Assembly: GCF_017355955.1 (NCBI RefSeq)
Contig: NZ_JAFFID010000002.1
Coordinates: 992,001-1,056,000 of the forward strand
Direction: 5' to 3'
DNA from: Sabulibacter ruber
Lineage (GTDB): Bacteria > Bacteroidota > Bacteroidia > Cytophagales > Hymenobacteraceae
DNA: 64,000 nucleotides
The number at the start of each line of letters is the position of its first letter. Positions within the stretch are counted from its first letter, which is position 1. A model generated the notes under the pieces. That model was not told where the DNA came from. It saw only the letters and a list, made by a program, of their open reading frames with translations, and ran no database searches. Made by a program: the position numbers and the translations under genes. Below are positions 16,879-24,928 of this stretch, in pieces.

Positions 16879-18165
16879 CTACAGCAAATTCACCACCGTC
16901 TCCAGGCCAATCCCGCGGGAGCCTTTGATGAGCACGTGGCTGTTGCGCACGGGATGATCGGTGAGCCATTGTTCCAGGGCGCTTTTCTCGGCGAAGTAGC
17001 GGAAGTCGGGGTTCACCTCGGCGGCGTAGCGCATTTCCTTGCCGCAGAGAAACACCTGCGCGAAGTTCAGTCCATTCAGTTGCTCGCCTAAGGCGCGGTG
17101 CTCGGCTTCGCTTTCCTGGCCCAGTTCCAACATGTCGCCCAAGATGACCACCTTTGATTCACCGGCCATCTGCGCGAAGTTGGAAACCGATAAGCCCATA
17201 GAGCTTGGGTTGGCGTTGTAAGCATCCAGCAGCACGGTGTTAGTATCTTTCTGTACAATCTGGGAGCGATTGTTGGTGGGCACGTACCCGGCAATGGCGG
17301 CGTTGATTGCCTCGTGCGGCACGCCAAAAAACTGCCCGATACACGCAGCAGCGGCCATGTTCTCAAAGTTGTAGGAACCCATCAGGTGGGTATGCACTTC
17401 CTCTCCGTTGGCGGCGCGGTAAATCACCTGTGGGGCGGCCTGAAGCAGTTCGGCGGTATAATCATCTTCGGGTTGGTAATAGGTGACTTTCTTGGCTATT
17501 CTGCGTACCATGCGCATGAGGTGTTCGTTAGAAGTATTCACAAACACAGTTCCATCGGCTTTGTCCAGGTGCAGGTAGAGTTCGCTTTTGGTGCGGGCCA
17601 CACCCTCCAGGCTCCCGAAGCCCTCTAGGTGCGCCTTGCCAATGTTGGTGATAATGCCGTGGGTAGGCAGCGCATAAGAGCAAAGCTCCGCGATGTCGCC
17701 GGGGTGGTTGGCACCCATCTCAATGATGGCCAGCTCGTGCTCCGGCTGAATGCTGAGCAAGGTGAGCGGCACACCGATGTGGTTGTTGAGGTTCCCTTTG
17801 GTGCAGAGCACGTTGTATTTCTGGCTCAGGACCGCATTAATGAGTTCTTTAGTAGTGGTTTTACCGTTACTTCCGGTAATGCCAATAAACGGGATGTTCA
17901 ATTGCAACCGGTGGTGCAGCGCCAAAGCCTGTAAGGCCTTGAGAGAGTCTTCCACCTGGATGATGTTAGGACCCGTGATAGTTGGGTCTTGCACAACGGC
18001 ATAGCGGGCGCCTTTGTCCAGGGCCATTTGGGCAAACTGGCTGCCTTTGAAGTTAGGCCCGTCTAAGGCAAAAAAAAGGGTGTTGTCTTGTTCGGCCCGC
18101 GAATCAGTGCTTACTTTCCGGCACTCCAGATATTTCTGATACAGGTGCTCTATTAGCTCCGCCAT
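16879..18165 (-). CDS. murF: UDP-N-acetylmuramoyl-tripeptide--D-alanyl-D-alanine ligase
   Basis: The 428-residue product has the usual MurF length. The ATP-binding loop GITGSNGKTTT lies at residues 95-105. Other Mur ligase motifs include CTKGNLNNHIGVPLTLL, the carbamylated-lysine region GKAHLEGFGSLEGVARTKSEL, and DAYNANPSSM plus LGDMLELG in the C-terminal domain. MurF adds D-Ala-D-Ala to the UDP-MurNAc-tripeptide in the cytoplasm, the last soluble step of peptidoglycan precursor synthesis. It is a single gene here, outside the usual dcw cluster, and is divergent from the FG-GAP gene with 37 bp between start codons. Confidence 0.96.
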   Translation of the reverse strand: MAELIEHLYQKYLECRKVSTDSRAEQDNTLFFALDGPNFKGSQFAQMALDKGARYAVVQDPTITGPNIIQVEDSLKALQALALHHRLQLNIPFIGITGSNGKTTTKELINAVLSQKYNVLCTKGNLNNHIGVPLTLLSIQPEHELAIIEMGANHPGDIAELCSYALPTHGIITNIGKAHLEGFGSLEGVARTKSELYLHLDKADGTVFVNTSNEHLMRMVRRIAKKVTYYQPEDDYTAELLQAAPQVIYRAANGEEVHTHLMGSYNFENMAAAACIGQFFGVPHEAINAAIAGYVPTNNRSQIVQKDTNTVLLDAYNANPSSMGLSVSNFAQMAGESKVVILGDMLELGQESEAEHRALGEQLNGLNFAQVFLCGKEMRYAAEVNPDFRYFAEKSALEQWLTDHPVRNSHVLIKGSRGIGLETVVNLL

Positions 18166-18202
18166 AGGATAGATTGCTTTGTCAAGTCAAGGATACGAAT
18201 AA

Positions 18203-20437
18203 ATGAATCGAGCATTAAAGGTACTAGCGTTTTTTTTAAGTTGGATAGGTGCGCTGGGGCAAACCGTCCTGGCCCAGGCACCTATCAGACTACAAGAGGT
18301 GACCGGACCCGAGCTACGGAACCAGGCCGGACAAGCGCTACTCCTGCCGTGGGCGGGTGGGTTCAATAGCCCGCAGTTCTCGGCCATTGACCTGAACCGC
18401 GATGGGCAGCAGGATTTATTTGTATTTGACCGAAGCTCGCAACAGGTAACCACTTTTCTGGCGGTGCAGACCAATGGGGTATGGTCTTACCAGCACGCAC
18501 CGCAGTACGAAAACGCCTTTCCATCCGGCCTGCGTTTCTTTGCCGTTCTCCGCGATTTCAACTGTGACGGGGCTCCAGACCTGTTCACGGCTTCTAACCT
18601 GGGCTTGGTGGTGTACACCAATACGTCTTCGGCCAGTATAGGGCTCCAGTTTGACCTTACCCACCCGGTGGTGTATTTCAATTCAGGGGCCAACCTGTTG
18701 GTGGGTTCTGAGGACATGCCCGCCATTGTAGACATGGACGGCGACGGCGACCTGGACATTCTTACCTGGGAGTGGACGCACGGCACCGTACTGGAGTACT
18801 ACCGGAACGAGCGGGTAGAGCAGGGGCTAGGCTGCAATTCGCTTACGTTTACCCGTGTCTCTACCTGGTGGGGGCAGGTGACCCGCTGCGTAGGTTCCTG
18901 CAACAACTACAGTTTTGGACAAACGTGCCCGTCAACGGAGCACATTGGCGGTTCCAGCGTATTGCCCCTGGATTTGAATGACGATGGCGTGCTGGACCTG
19001 GTGACCGGCCATGACGATTGCCCCGATCTGGTGAGCCTTTACAACACGGGTACCAACCTGCAGCCTAAAATTACCAGTGCCGCTTACAACCTTCCGCCCG
19101 ATATCACCGGCCAGCAGTTCAGTGTTTTCCCGGCGGCCTATTACCTGGATGTGACTTTTGATGGCCTCCCCGATCTGGTGGTGGCGCCTAACATGACTTC
19201 CAACTCGCACCAGAACGTGAACCTGAAAAATTCGGTGTGGGTGTATGCCAACAGCGGTACCGCCGCCAAGCCCCGGTTCAACAGTCCTAAACAGCCGTTC
19301 CTGCAAGACCAGATGGTAGACGTGGGCGAAGGAGCTGCGCCCGCGTTGGCAGACCTCACCGGCAACGGAACCCTGGATCTGCTGGTAGGCAACACGGCGG
19401 TTCTGGAGAATGGCCGCTATACTGCCTCCCTCACGATGTACGAGAACAAAGGCATCGCCCGCCAGGCTGCTTTTGAAGCAGTTGCCATAGATTACCTTAG
19501 CTTTTCGGCGCAGAACCTCACTTCCCTCAAGCCCCAGTTGGTAGATTTGAATGCCGATGGGAAAACAGATTTGGCCTGGAGCGCTTACCGGCAGTCGGCA
19601 AATACCGTGGAATTCAGGTACATTCTGAACGAAGCCCCGGTGGGTCAGCCCGCCCAGTACACCATGGCGAATGCCGTGACCGTGCCCGGCATTCTGCTGT
19701 TCAGGGGTGATACGCCGTACTGGTACGATGTGGACCGTGACGGGAAGATGGACGTGCTGATTGGCCGCGCCTCCGGCGGATTAACCTACTACCGAAACTC
19801 GGGTACCCTTGCCACCCCTACCTGGACCTTGGTCTCTGAAGCGCTTGGCGGAATTACCGCCGATCCGGAGCGTAACCGCTTGCAGGTCACCGTCACCGAT
19901 CTGAACCGCGACGGCCAACCCGATCTGCTTGCCACCGATAACTCCGGTCAACTGCGGGTGTTCCCTGCTTTTCAGGCGCATCTCACCGGCTCATTCCCCG
20001 CAGAGGAAAGCGTGCTCTGGATACCGTTCAAGCAGCAATACGGAAAAGCCAAGTTCGGGCCAGGGCTGGTGATCGCAACGGGAAATCTGGACCAAGAGGA
20101 AAATCAGTTGCCCGAGCTCATCTTAGGAACCCACGCCGGCGGCCTTCGTTTCCTGAAAGCCATCTCTGAACCGCTAAGCGTGGAGAGCCTGCAAGAAGAG
20201 CTAGTCGCCATCAAACTCTTCCCCAACCCCGCAGATAGAGCGGTGCAACTCATCACGCCCAAAAACGCCACCTACCAACTACACAACGCCGCCGGAGCTC
20301 TGGTTTCTAAAGGAAAGACATTGGCCGTCCAAGCCTATTACATCTCCACCGCAGCCTTACCGGCAGGTCTTTACTTCCTGCGGGTACATTTGGTAGATGG
20401 CCGCGCCGTGACGCATAAGTTGGTGGTGAGGCACTAA
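18203..20437 (+). CDS. FG-GAP/VCBS repeat protein with T9SS type A sorting domain
   Basis: 744 residues. An N-terminal signal peptide (MNRALKVLAFFLSWIGALGQ, cleavage likely after LAQA) is followed by FG-GAP/VCBS beta-propeller repeats with calcium-binding-like loops: DLNRDGQQDLFVF, DFNCDGAPDLF, DMDGDGDLDIL, DLNDDGVLDLV, DLNADGKTDLAW, DVDRDGKMDVLIG and DLNRDGQPDLLA. The last 80 residues form a type A T9SS C-terminal domain (IKLFPNPADRAVQL ... LPAGLYFLRVHLVDGRAVTHKLVVRH). Inferred: an outer-membrane-exported, surface-attached protein; ligand unknown. It shares a 37-bp divergent promoter region with murF. An imperfect hairpin (TTTCCTG / CAGGAAA, 20445-20471) lies just after the stop. Confidence 0.92.
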   Translation: MNRALKVLAFFLSWIGALGQTVLAQAPIRLQEVTGPELRNQAGQALLLPWAGGFNSPQFSAIDLNRDGQQDLFVFDRSSQQVTTFLAVQTNGVWSYQHAPQYENAFPSGLRFFAVLRDFNCDGAPDLFTASNLGLVVYTNTSSASIGLQFDLTHPVVYFNSGANLLVGSEDMPAIVDMDGDGDLDILTWEWTHGTVLEYYRNERVEQGLGCNSLTFTRVSTWWGQVTRCVGSCNNYSFGQTCPSTEHIGGSSVLPLDLNDDGVLDLVTGHDDCPDLVSLYNTGTNLQPKITSAAYNLPPDITGQQFSVFPAAYYLDVTFDGLPDLVVAPNMTSNSHQNVNLKNSVWVYANSGTAAKPRFNSPKQPFLQDQMVDVGEGAAPALADLTGNGTLDLLVGNTAVLENGRYTASLTMYENKGIARQAAFEAVAIDYLSFSAQNLTSLKPQLVDLNADGKTDLAWSAYRQSANTVEFRYILNEAPVGQPAQYTMANAVTVPGILLFRGDTPYWYDVDRDGKMDVLIGRASGGLTYYRNSGTLATPTWTLVSEALGGITADPERNRLQVTVTDLNRDGQPDLLATDNSGQLRVFPAFQAHLTGSFPAEESVLWIPFKQQYGKAKFGPGLVIATGNLDQEENQLPELILGTHAGGLRFLKAISEPLSVESLQEELVAIKLFPNPADRAVQLITPKNATYQLHNAAGALVSKGKTLAVQAYYISTAALPAGLYFLRVHLVDGRAVTHKLVVRH

Positions 20438-20504
20438 TGGGTATTTCCTGTTTTTAGCTTGATTTCAGGAAAAGGACTTTTGAATAGAAATGTTATCTCT
20501 CTCA

Positions 20505-20597
20505 TTTGTCATCCTGAAACGATCTTGTGGCAAGCAGTAATAGCGTTTAGAAGCACAGTCACAGTTCGCTACCAAGGTCCTTTCAGGATGACACAAA
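20505..20597. repeat. Imperfect inverted repeat (GTCATCCTGAAA family)
   Basis: GTCATCCTGAAA near 20508-20519 is inverted as TTTCAGGATGAC at 20581-20592. Inside it, GATCTTGTGG (20521-20530) is inverted as ACCAAGGTC (20571-20579). No ORF. It resembles a short dispersed palindromic repeat. Confidence 0.6.
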
Positions 20598-20630
20598 GGA
20601 AGACATTCCTTCATCTTATCATTCACTCAA

Positions 20631-20684
20631 TCTCTCATTCACACATTCACACATTCACTCAATCTCTCATTCACTCAATCACAC
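20631..20684. repeat. Simple tandem repeat of ATTCACTCAATC / ATTCACAC units
   Basis: Nearly tandem 8-12-nt units of ATTCAC[AT]C(AATC) run into the stop codon of the minus-strand amidase at 20679-20681. Unit length and composition are irregular and there are no spacers. Confidence 0.75.
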
Positions 20685-21455
20685 GTGGATCGTGAACGCA
20701 TCAGCGTCAATGTCCCAGGGGAGTTTCTGGCGGGTTTCCTCCAGGTGCTGGCGCGATAAGGTGAGGGTGGTCAAGGCTTCTTCGTGTTCATGGTGGGTCA
20801 GTTCCTCGCCCAGTAGGTTGTAAGCGGCCGAGTCGCCGGAGTAGGCGTGACCTTTGGCATCGGTGCCTACGCGGTTCACGCCAATGCAGTAGGACAGGTT
20901 CTCAATGGCACGGGCCCGCAGCAGCGTTCTCCAAGCCAGGCGGCGGCGGTCTGGCCAACTGGCGATGTAGATGAGCACATCATACGCAATGGGCGTGTTG
21001 CGCGACCAAACCGGGAAACGCAGGTCATAGCACACCAGCGGACATATCTTCCAGCCTTTTAAGTCTACGATCAGTTTCTCAGTGCCGGGAGAATAGGCCT
21101 CGCACTCACCCGCCATCCGGAAGAGGTGGCGTTTGTCATAGTGCGCATGGGTGCCATCGGGGCGCATCCAGACCACGCGGTTGTAGTAGTTTCCGTTTTC
21201 GGTGATGATCAGGCTGCCCATGACCACGGCGTTCCGCTCCTGGGCCATCTGCCGCATCCAAGCCACCGATTCGCCGGTCATTTCCTCGGCCAACGCGGGC
21301 GCGTCCATGCTGAAACCAGTGGTGAACATCTCGGGCAGGATGATCAGATCCGTTTCAGGGAGTTGTTGTATTTTGTCCTGGAACCTGGCTCTGTTGGCGG
21401 CGGCATCGTGCCACACCAGGTCTAACTGAAGAAGGGAAACACGCAGATCAGACAT
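20679..21455 (-). CDS. Nitrilase-superfamily omega-amidase (YafV/Nit2-like)
   Basis: 258 residues from the ATG at 21455 (MSDLRVSLLQLDLVW); an ATG 9 bp upstream is also possible. The Glu-Lys-Cys catalytic triad is visible in LPEMFTTGFSM, HYDKRHLF and PLVCYDLRFPVWSRN. The CYDLRFP form is typical of omega-amidases that hydrolyse 2-oxoglutaramate and 2-oxosuccinamate. In Bacteroidota this enzyme is commonly found with a YbdL-type transaminase; here that gene lies at 22907-24055 on the same strand, separated by a + strand nucleotidase gene and a repeat element. The last codons (TIHV) come from the edge of a simple repeat, so the exact C-terminus may vary between strains. Confidence 0.9.
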   Translation of the reverse strand: MSDLRVSLLQLDLVWHDAAANRARFQDKIQQLPETDLIILPEMFTTGFSMDAPALAEEMTGESVAWMRQMAQERNAVVMGSLIITENGNYYNRVVWMRPDGTHAHYDKRHLFRMAGECEAYSPGTEKLIVDLKGWKICPLVCYDLRFPVWSRNTPIAYDVLIYIASWPDRRRLAWRTLLRARAIENLSYCIGVNRVGTDAKGHAYSGDSAAYNLLGEELTHHEHEEALTTLTLSRQHLEETRQKLPWDIDADAFTIHV

Positions 21456-21587
21456 CTGTTTCATTAGAAATTAAGAAGTGGAAGTTAGAAATTGAGGCGG
21501 TTGTCCTTGATTTTTCTGGGACAGGAGAACTTCTCCATTTCAAACACGATAAAAGTACTCACTTCTGTTTACACCAAACAATCCCCC

Positions 21588-22127
21588 ATGGAGATACAAA
21601 AGAAAAAGATTGCCATTGACATGGACGAGGTCATGGCCGACCCCATCGAGAAATTCATCAGACTATACAACCGCGACTGTGCCTTGGAACTGACCTTAGA
21701 AGCGTTGCACGGAAAAGACATCCACGAGGTAGTGCCGCCTGAGCATTCCAGCAAAACCTGGGAGTATATCAATGCCGAGGGCTTCTTCCGCGACCTTAAC
21801 GTAATTCCAGATGCCCAAGAGGTCATTCAGGCGCTGTGCGAGAAATATGATGTCTTTATTGTTAGCGCGGGCATGGAGTTCCGGAACTCGCTTATTGACA
21901 AGTTTGACTGGCTGCAGGACCATTTCCCGTTCATCAGCTGGCGCAACTACGTGCTGTGCGGCGACAAAAGCATCATTGGTGCCGATATCATGATTGATGA
22001 CCGTCCGCGCAACCTGCGCACTTTCACCGGGGAACGGAAGATGCTGTTCACCTCGCCGCATAACGTGAACATTCATGAGTTTGAGCGGGTGAGTACGTGG
22101 AGGGAAGTAGCGGAGAAGTTATTGTAA
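21588..22127 (+). CDS. 5'(3')-deoxyribonucleotidase (NT5C family, HAD fold)
   Basis: 179 residues from the ATG at 21588 (MEIQKKKIAIDMDEVMADPI); the upstream open frame to 21492 has no support. HAD motifs: IAIDMDEVMADP (nucleophile Asp and acid/base Asp), a central IVSAGMEF segment, and ADIMIDDRPRNLRTF, the 5'(3')-deoxyribonucleotidase signature for Mg2+ binding. Family knowledge: dephosphorylates (d)NMPs, balancing deoxynucleotide pools in the cytoplasm. It lies between two minus-strand genes. A near-perfect hairpin follows 8 bp after the stop and probably ends the transcript. Confidence 0.9.
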   Translation: MEIQKKKIAIDMDEVMADPIEKFIRLYNRDCALELTLEALHGKDIHEVVPPEHSSKTWEYINAEGFFRDLNVIPDAQEVIQALCEKYDVFIVSAGMEFRNSLIDKFDWLQDHFPFISWRNYVLCGDKSIIGADIMIDDRPRNLRTFTGERKMLFTSPHNVNIHEFERVSTWREVAEKLL

Positions 22128-22135
22128 CGTTATGT

Positions 22136-22173
22136 CGTTTCAGGGCTGGTTTCAGGAAATCAGCCCTGAAACG
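22136..22173. repeat. Intergenic TTTC-AAA hairpin after the nucleotidase gene
   Basis: Arms CGTTTCAGGGCTG (22136-22148) and CAGCCCTGAAACG (22161-22173) are perfectly complementary; the stem continues as GTTT/AAAT with one G-T wobble around a cagg apex. No long T tract follows. It is one of the best members of a window-wide family. Confidence 0.85.
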
Positions 22174-22177
22174 GGTT

Positions 22178-22687
22178 CATGGTTCAAGTCTGTGACTTGG
22201 ACCTACCATGGTCTGAAGTTTGCAAATCAGTGAGGCGCTAGCCGCAAATTCACTCTTGCTCTTTTATAGCGCGGAAGTTACTTCCGTGGCTTTCTTTTTT
22301 ATTGCTGCTTTGCCAGCCATTCGCCGTTGTTGGTGTTCTCACCAACGACCCAATCTGCTCCTCAAGCCGCTACTCCCTACTTCCTGTCTTCTAACTTTCG
22401 GGTTGCAGCTGCGCTCTGCGGGCGTTTGTCACTTTTCTCCTTGATGAGAAAAGTAACCAAAAGAATCAAGAAGCCTCAAACTCGCTGACGCTCAAACAGT
22501 GAGGCTTCATTTCGGTACCACCTGGTAAACGCTATTTGTTGCATAGGAAGCGTGGGTCACTGCCACTGGGAAAGCCTCTGCTTGCCCCCAAGCCCCGGTT
22601 GGGTTACGCAGGCGCCCAACCGGGGCTTGGGGGCATTCTGCTTCTTGCTGTTGGTGCCGCTGCAATGCCTTCATCGTCCTGCGGACG
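22178..22687 (+). repeat. Multi-hairpin repeat element, copy 1 (510 bp)
   Basis: Aligns end to end with 37695-38207 in the same orientation, including a 132-nt stretch (22391-22522) identical to 37912-38043. Successive hairpins: CATGGT...ACCATG (22178-22211); GTTGTTGGTG/CACCAACGAC; CTTTTCTC/GAGAAAAG; GAAGCCTCA/TGAGGCTTC; and a 21-bp perfect stem (22583-22603 with 22615-22635, 11-nt loop). The stem differs from copy 2 by two compensatory base-pair changes. Short open frames inside (for example 22220-22444) look accidental. Confidence 0.85.
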
Positions 22688-22906
22688 GCCATAATTGATT
22701 TCTACCGTTGAATTCTGCCGTTGTTGGTGTTTTCATCAACAACCTGAACAACGCTCCTCAAACGCTAAGTCCCCCTTTGAAGGGGGTAGGGGGATGATTA
22801 CACCTGCCAGTCCTCCTTATTTCTATGGCGCGGAAGTCACGGAAGTAACTTCCGCGCCATAGAGGCGGCACCCCAATGGGATGGCCCTAAAGCTCAGAAC
22901 TCAGGA
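22688..22906. repeat. Cluster of short palindromes downstream of copy 1
   Basis: Three palindromes without genes: GTTGTTGGTG tttt CATCAACAAC (22720-22743), which repeats a hairpin found inside the 510-bp element; CCCCCTT/AAGGGGG (22771-22786); and TCTATGGCGCGGAAGT (22822-22837) inverted at 22848-22863. The GCGCGGAAGT-ACTTCCG motif also occurs inside both copies of the 510-bp element. Confidence 0.7.
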
Positions 22907-24055
22907 CTACAGTTGGCACAGCCTTTCTGCCGCAGCCTTCAAAGTCTCTTCTTTCTTCGCGAAGCAGAAGCGGATGACGCCATTGTCCAGGCCGTTGTGG
23001 TAGAACACGGATACGGGGATCACGGCCACACCGGCTTCTTTGGTGAGCCATTGTGAGAATTCTACGTCTGATAAATCAGAGATTTGGGGGTAGCGGGCGA
23101 GTTGGAAATACGTGCCGGCGCTGGGCAGTAGCTCAAACTTGGAGGGCTGCAACAGGGAGGTGAACAGGTCACGTTTCTGCTGGTAGAACTGGGGCAGCGT
23201 TAGGTAATGCTCCTGGTTATCTAAATAAGCAGCGATGGCGTGTTGGAGCGGTGTGGCGGTGCTGAAGGTGAGGTACTGGTGCACTTTCCGGAACTCGGTG
23301 GTGAGCAGGGCGGGGGCAATGCAGTAGCCTACTTTCCAGCCGGTGGTGTGGTACGTTTTCCCGAAGGAAGAAACTACGAAGGACCGCTCTGCCAAAGCGG
23401 GTACCGTAAGTACGCTCTGGTGCGGCTGCCCGTCAAAAACCATGTGCTCGTACACCTCGTCGCTGAGGATAAGGAATGGGTACTTTTGCGTGAGTTGCGT
23501 GAGCGCCTCCAGGTCTTCTTTTTGCCATACGGCGCCGCTGGGGTTGTGCGGCGAGTTGATGATGAGCAGGCGCGTTTTCTGGGTGAGCTTTTCTTCTACC
23601 TGCTGCCAGTCTACGCTAAAATCCGGGAAGCGCAGGGGCACAAACACCGGTACGCCGCCGCTTAACTCAATGGCCGGCACATAGGAGTCATAGCAGGGCT
23701 CCAGCACCAGTACCTCATCGCCGGGCTGCACCACGGCGGCAATGGCAGCAAACAGCGCCTCGGTAGCGCCGGAGGTGACGGTGACCTCGGTGTCTGGGTT
23801 GGGTAGGTGGCCGTACAGCAGTTGCGTTTTCTGGCTAATTTTCTGGCGGAGCAACGGTAACCCGGGGCTGGGCGCGTATTGGTTGAAGCCAGCCCGTATG
23901 GCCTCCGTCACCAAGTCCACCAACTCCGGCGGACAATCAAAATCTGGGAAACCCTGTGACAAGTTAATGGCCCCGTGCTGCTGGGCCAGTTGGCTCATGG
24001 TAGAGAAAATGGTGGTACCTACGTTGGGTAGCTTGCTCTGCAAAGAAATGCTCAT
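22907..24055 (-). CDS. PLP-dependent methionine/glutamine aminotransferase (YbdL-like)
   Basis: 382 residues from the ATG at 24055 (MSISLQSKLPNVGTTIFSTM). Fold-type I class I aminotransferase: INLSQGFPDFDCPPEL at the N-terminus, the Asn in NSPHNPSGAVW, the Asp-Tyr pair in LSDEVYEHMVFDG, the PLP Schiff-base lysine in SFGKTYHTTGWKVGY, and the C-terminal arginine in IRFCFAKKEETL. The sequence style matches methionine aminotransferase YbdL/kynurenine aminotransferase. Family knowledge: it transaminates methionine or its keto acid using glutamine, giving 2-oxoglutaramate for the omega-amidase encoded at 20679-21455. The start at 24088 is rejected because it would read through the intergenic hairpin at 24058-24094. 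Confidence 0.92.
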   Translation of the reverse strand: MSISLQSKLPNVGTTIFSTMSQLAQQHGAINLSQGFPDFDCPPELVDLVTEAIRAGFNQYAPSPGLPLLRQKISQKTQLLYGHLPNPDTEVTVTSGATEALFAAIAAVVQPGDEVLVLEPCYDSYVPAIELSGGVPVFVPLRFPDFSVDWQQVEEKLTQKTRLLIINSPHNPSGAVWQKEDLEALTQLTQKYPFLILSDEVYEHMVFDGQPHQSVLTVPALAERSFVVSSFGKTYHTTGWKVGYCIAPALLTTEFRKVHQYLTFSTATPLQHAIAAYLDNQEHYLTLPQFYQQKRDLFTSLLQPSKFELLPSAGTYFQLARYPQISDLSDVEFSQWLTKEAGVAVIPVSVFYHNGLDNGVIRFCFAKKEETLKAAAERLCQL

Positions 24056-24057
24056 GC

Positions 24058-24094
24058 GCTTTCGGCCTGTTTTTGTGAAAATAGGCAAAAAACA
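24058..24094. repeat. Intergenic TTTT-AAAA hairpin between UDG and aminotransferase genes
   Basis: GCCTgTTTT (24065-24073), apex tgtg, AAAAtAGGC (24078-24086). It occupies nearly the whole 51-bp gap between two minus-strand genes, so it could attenuate read-through or mark a processing site. Confidence 0.65.
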
Positions 24095-24106
24095 GATTAG
24101 GCCAAC

Positions 24107-24685
24107 CTAGCCATGCAGCGTGGCCTGCACAATCTCTTGTAGCGTGGGCACTACTTCCATCTCAAACCACGGGTGGCGCTTAAACCAGGCAATGTTCCGC
24201 GGCGAGGGATGAGGCAGAGGCAGGTACTTGGGCAAGTAATCACGCCAGGCTTCTACGGTTTCGGTGAGGGTGGCTTTGGCGACGCTTCCCAGAAAAGCCT
24301 TTTGGGCGTAGGTGCCTATGAGCAGGGTTAATTTGATGTTGGGCAGCAAGGGCAGTAACTGCGGATGCCAGTGCTGGAAACACTCAGGGCGGGGTGGTAA
24401 GTCGCCGGAGCGGGCGGTGCCCGGATAGCAGAACGCGGTGGGCACAATGGCTACGTTCTGCTCATCGTAAAATTCCTGGGGTGAGAGGCCCAGCCATTGG
24501 CGCAGGCGTTTCCCGCTTTGGTCGTTCCAGGGGATGCCGGTGGCGTGAACTTTGGTGCCCGGGGCCTGGCCCACAATCATGAGTTTGGCCGAGGCCGCCG
24601 CCCGCAGTACCGGACGCGGGCCGTGCGGTAAATGGGCGGCGCATAGCTGGCAGGCTCTTATCTGGGGCAGCAGTTCTTCTAGCAT
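24107..24685 (-). CDS. Uracil-DNA glycosylase superfamily protein, putative Fe-S type
   Basis: 192 residues from the ATG at 24685 (MLEELLPQIRACQLCAAHLP); the longer frame to 24808 is rejected because its extra residues are not family-like. Motifs: VGQAPGTKVHATGIPWNDQSGKRL (motif 1 and the substrate pocket) and LPLPHPSPRN (motif 2 region near the C-terminus). Four cysteines are placed as in [4Fe-4S] UDGs: CQLC near the N-terminus, then FCYPG and PECFQHW 16 positions apart. Motif 1 reads GQAPG rather than the GEAPG of classical family 4, so uracil excision activity is not certain. Likely role: cytoplasmic base-excision repair. Confidence 0.82.
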   Translation of the reverse strand: MLEELLPQIRACQLCAAHLPHGPRPVLRAAASAKLMIVGQAPGTKVHATGIPWNDQSGKRLRQWLGLSPQEFYDEQNVAIVPTAFCYPGTARSGDLPPRPECFQHWHPQLLPLLPNIKLTLLIGTYAQKAFLGSVAKATLTETVEAWRDYLPKYLPLPHPSPRNIAWFKRHPWFEMEVVPTLQEIVQATLHG

Positions 24686-24871
24686 GAAAGGGTAAAGCAG
24701 GGTTTTGGGGCAAATTTCGGGAAGATAACGCCAAAACGCTTGAGGATATTTTCTGCCTTTTCTTTCCCCCCTGAACAGTAGACCAAAGGCTTGGGTTGTG
24801 TGCAGCAATTCCGCATGGCAACTCAGGGGTGCCAGAAGCGAACGAGGGTAACGTAAGGAAAGTAGTTACGC

Positions 24872-24905
24872 AAAAAAGAAGTCGATGCCTGATGGCACCG
24901 ACTTC
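24872..24905 (-). terminator. Terminator of the small membrane protein gene
   Basis: On the minus strand, a GAAGTCGgTGCC / GGCAtCGACTTC stem with an ATCA loop is followed by T6. It lies 24 bp after the stop of the 36-residue gene. Confidence 0.85.
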
Positions 24906-24928
24906 CCGGCACTGTTATGAAGTTGTTT

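Noticed and set aside
20631..20684. Repeated ATTCAC units as a possible CRISPR array
   Set aside because: Units are only 8-12 nt, have no unique spacers and vary; it is a simple repeat.
22178..22211. GGTTCAAGTC resembles a tRNA T-loop at the left end of both 510-bp elements
   Set aside because: No acceptor, D or anticodon arms can be formed around it; the motif belongs to a CATGGT/ACCATG hairpin.
22220..22444. A 74-residue frame with a near-identical counterpart at 37696-37965 (shared SAGVCHFSP ending)
   Set aside because: Both lie inside the 510-bp repeat; similarity follows the DNA repeat and hairpins, starts differ, and other frames of the same DNA are equally open.
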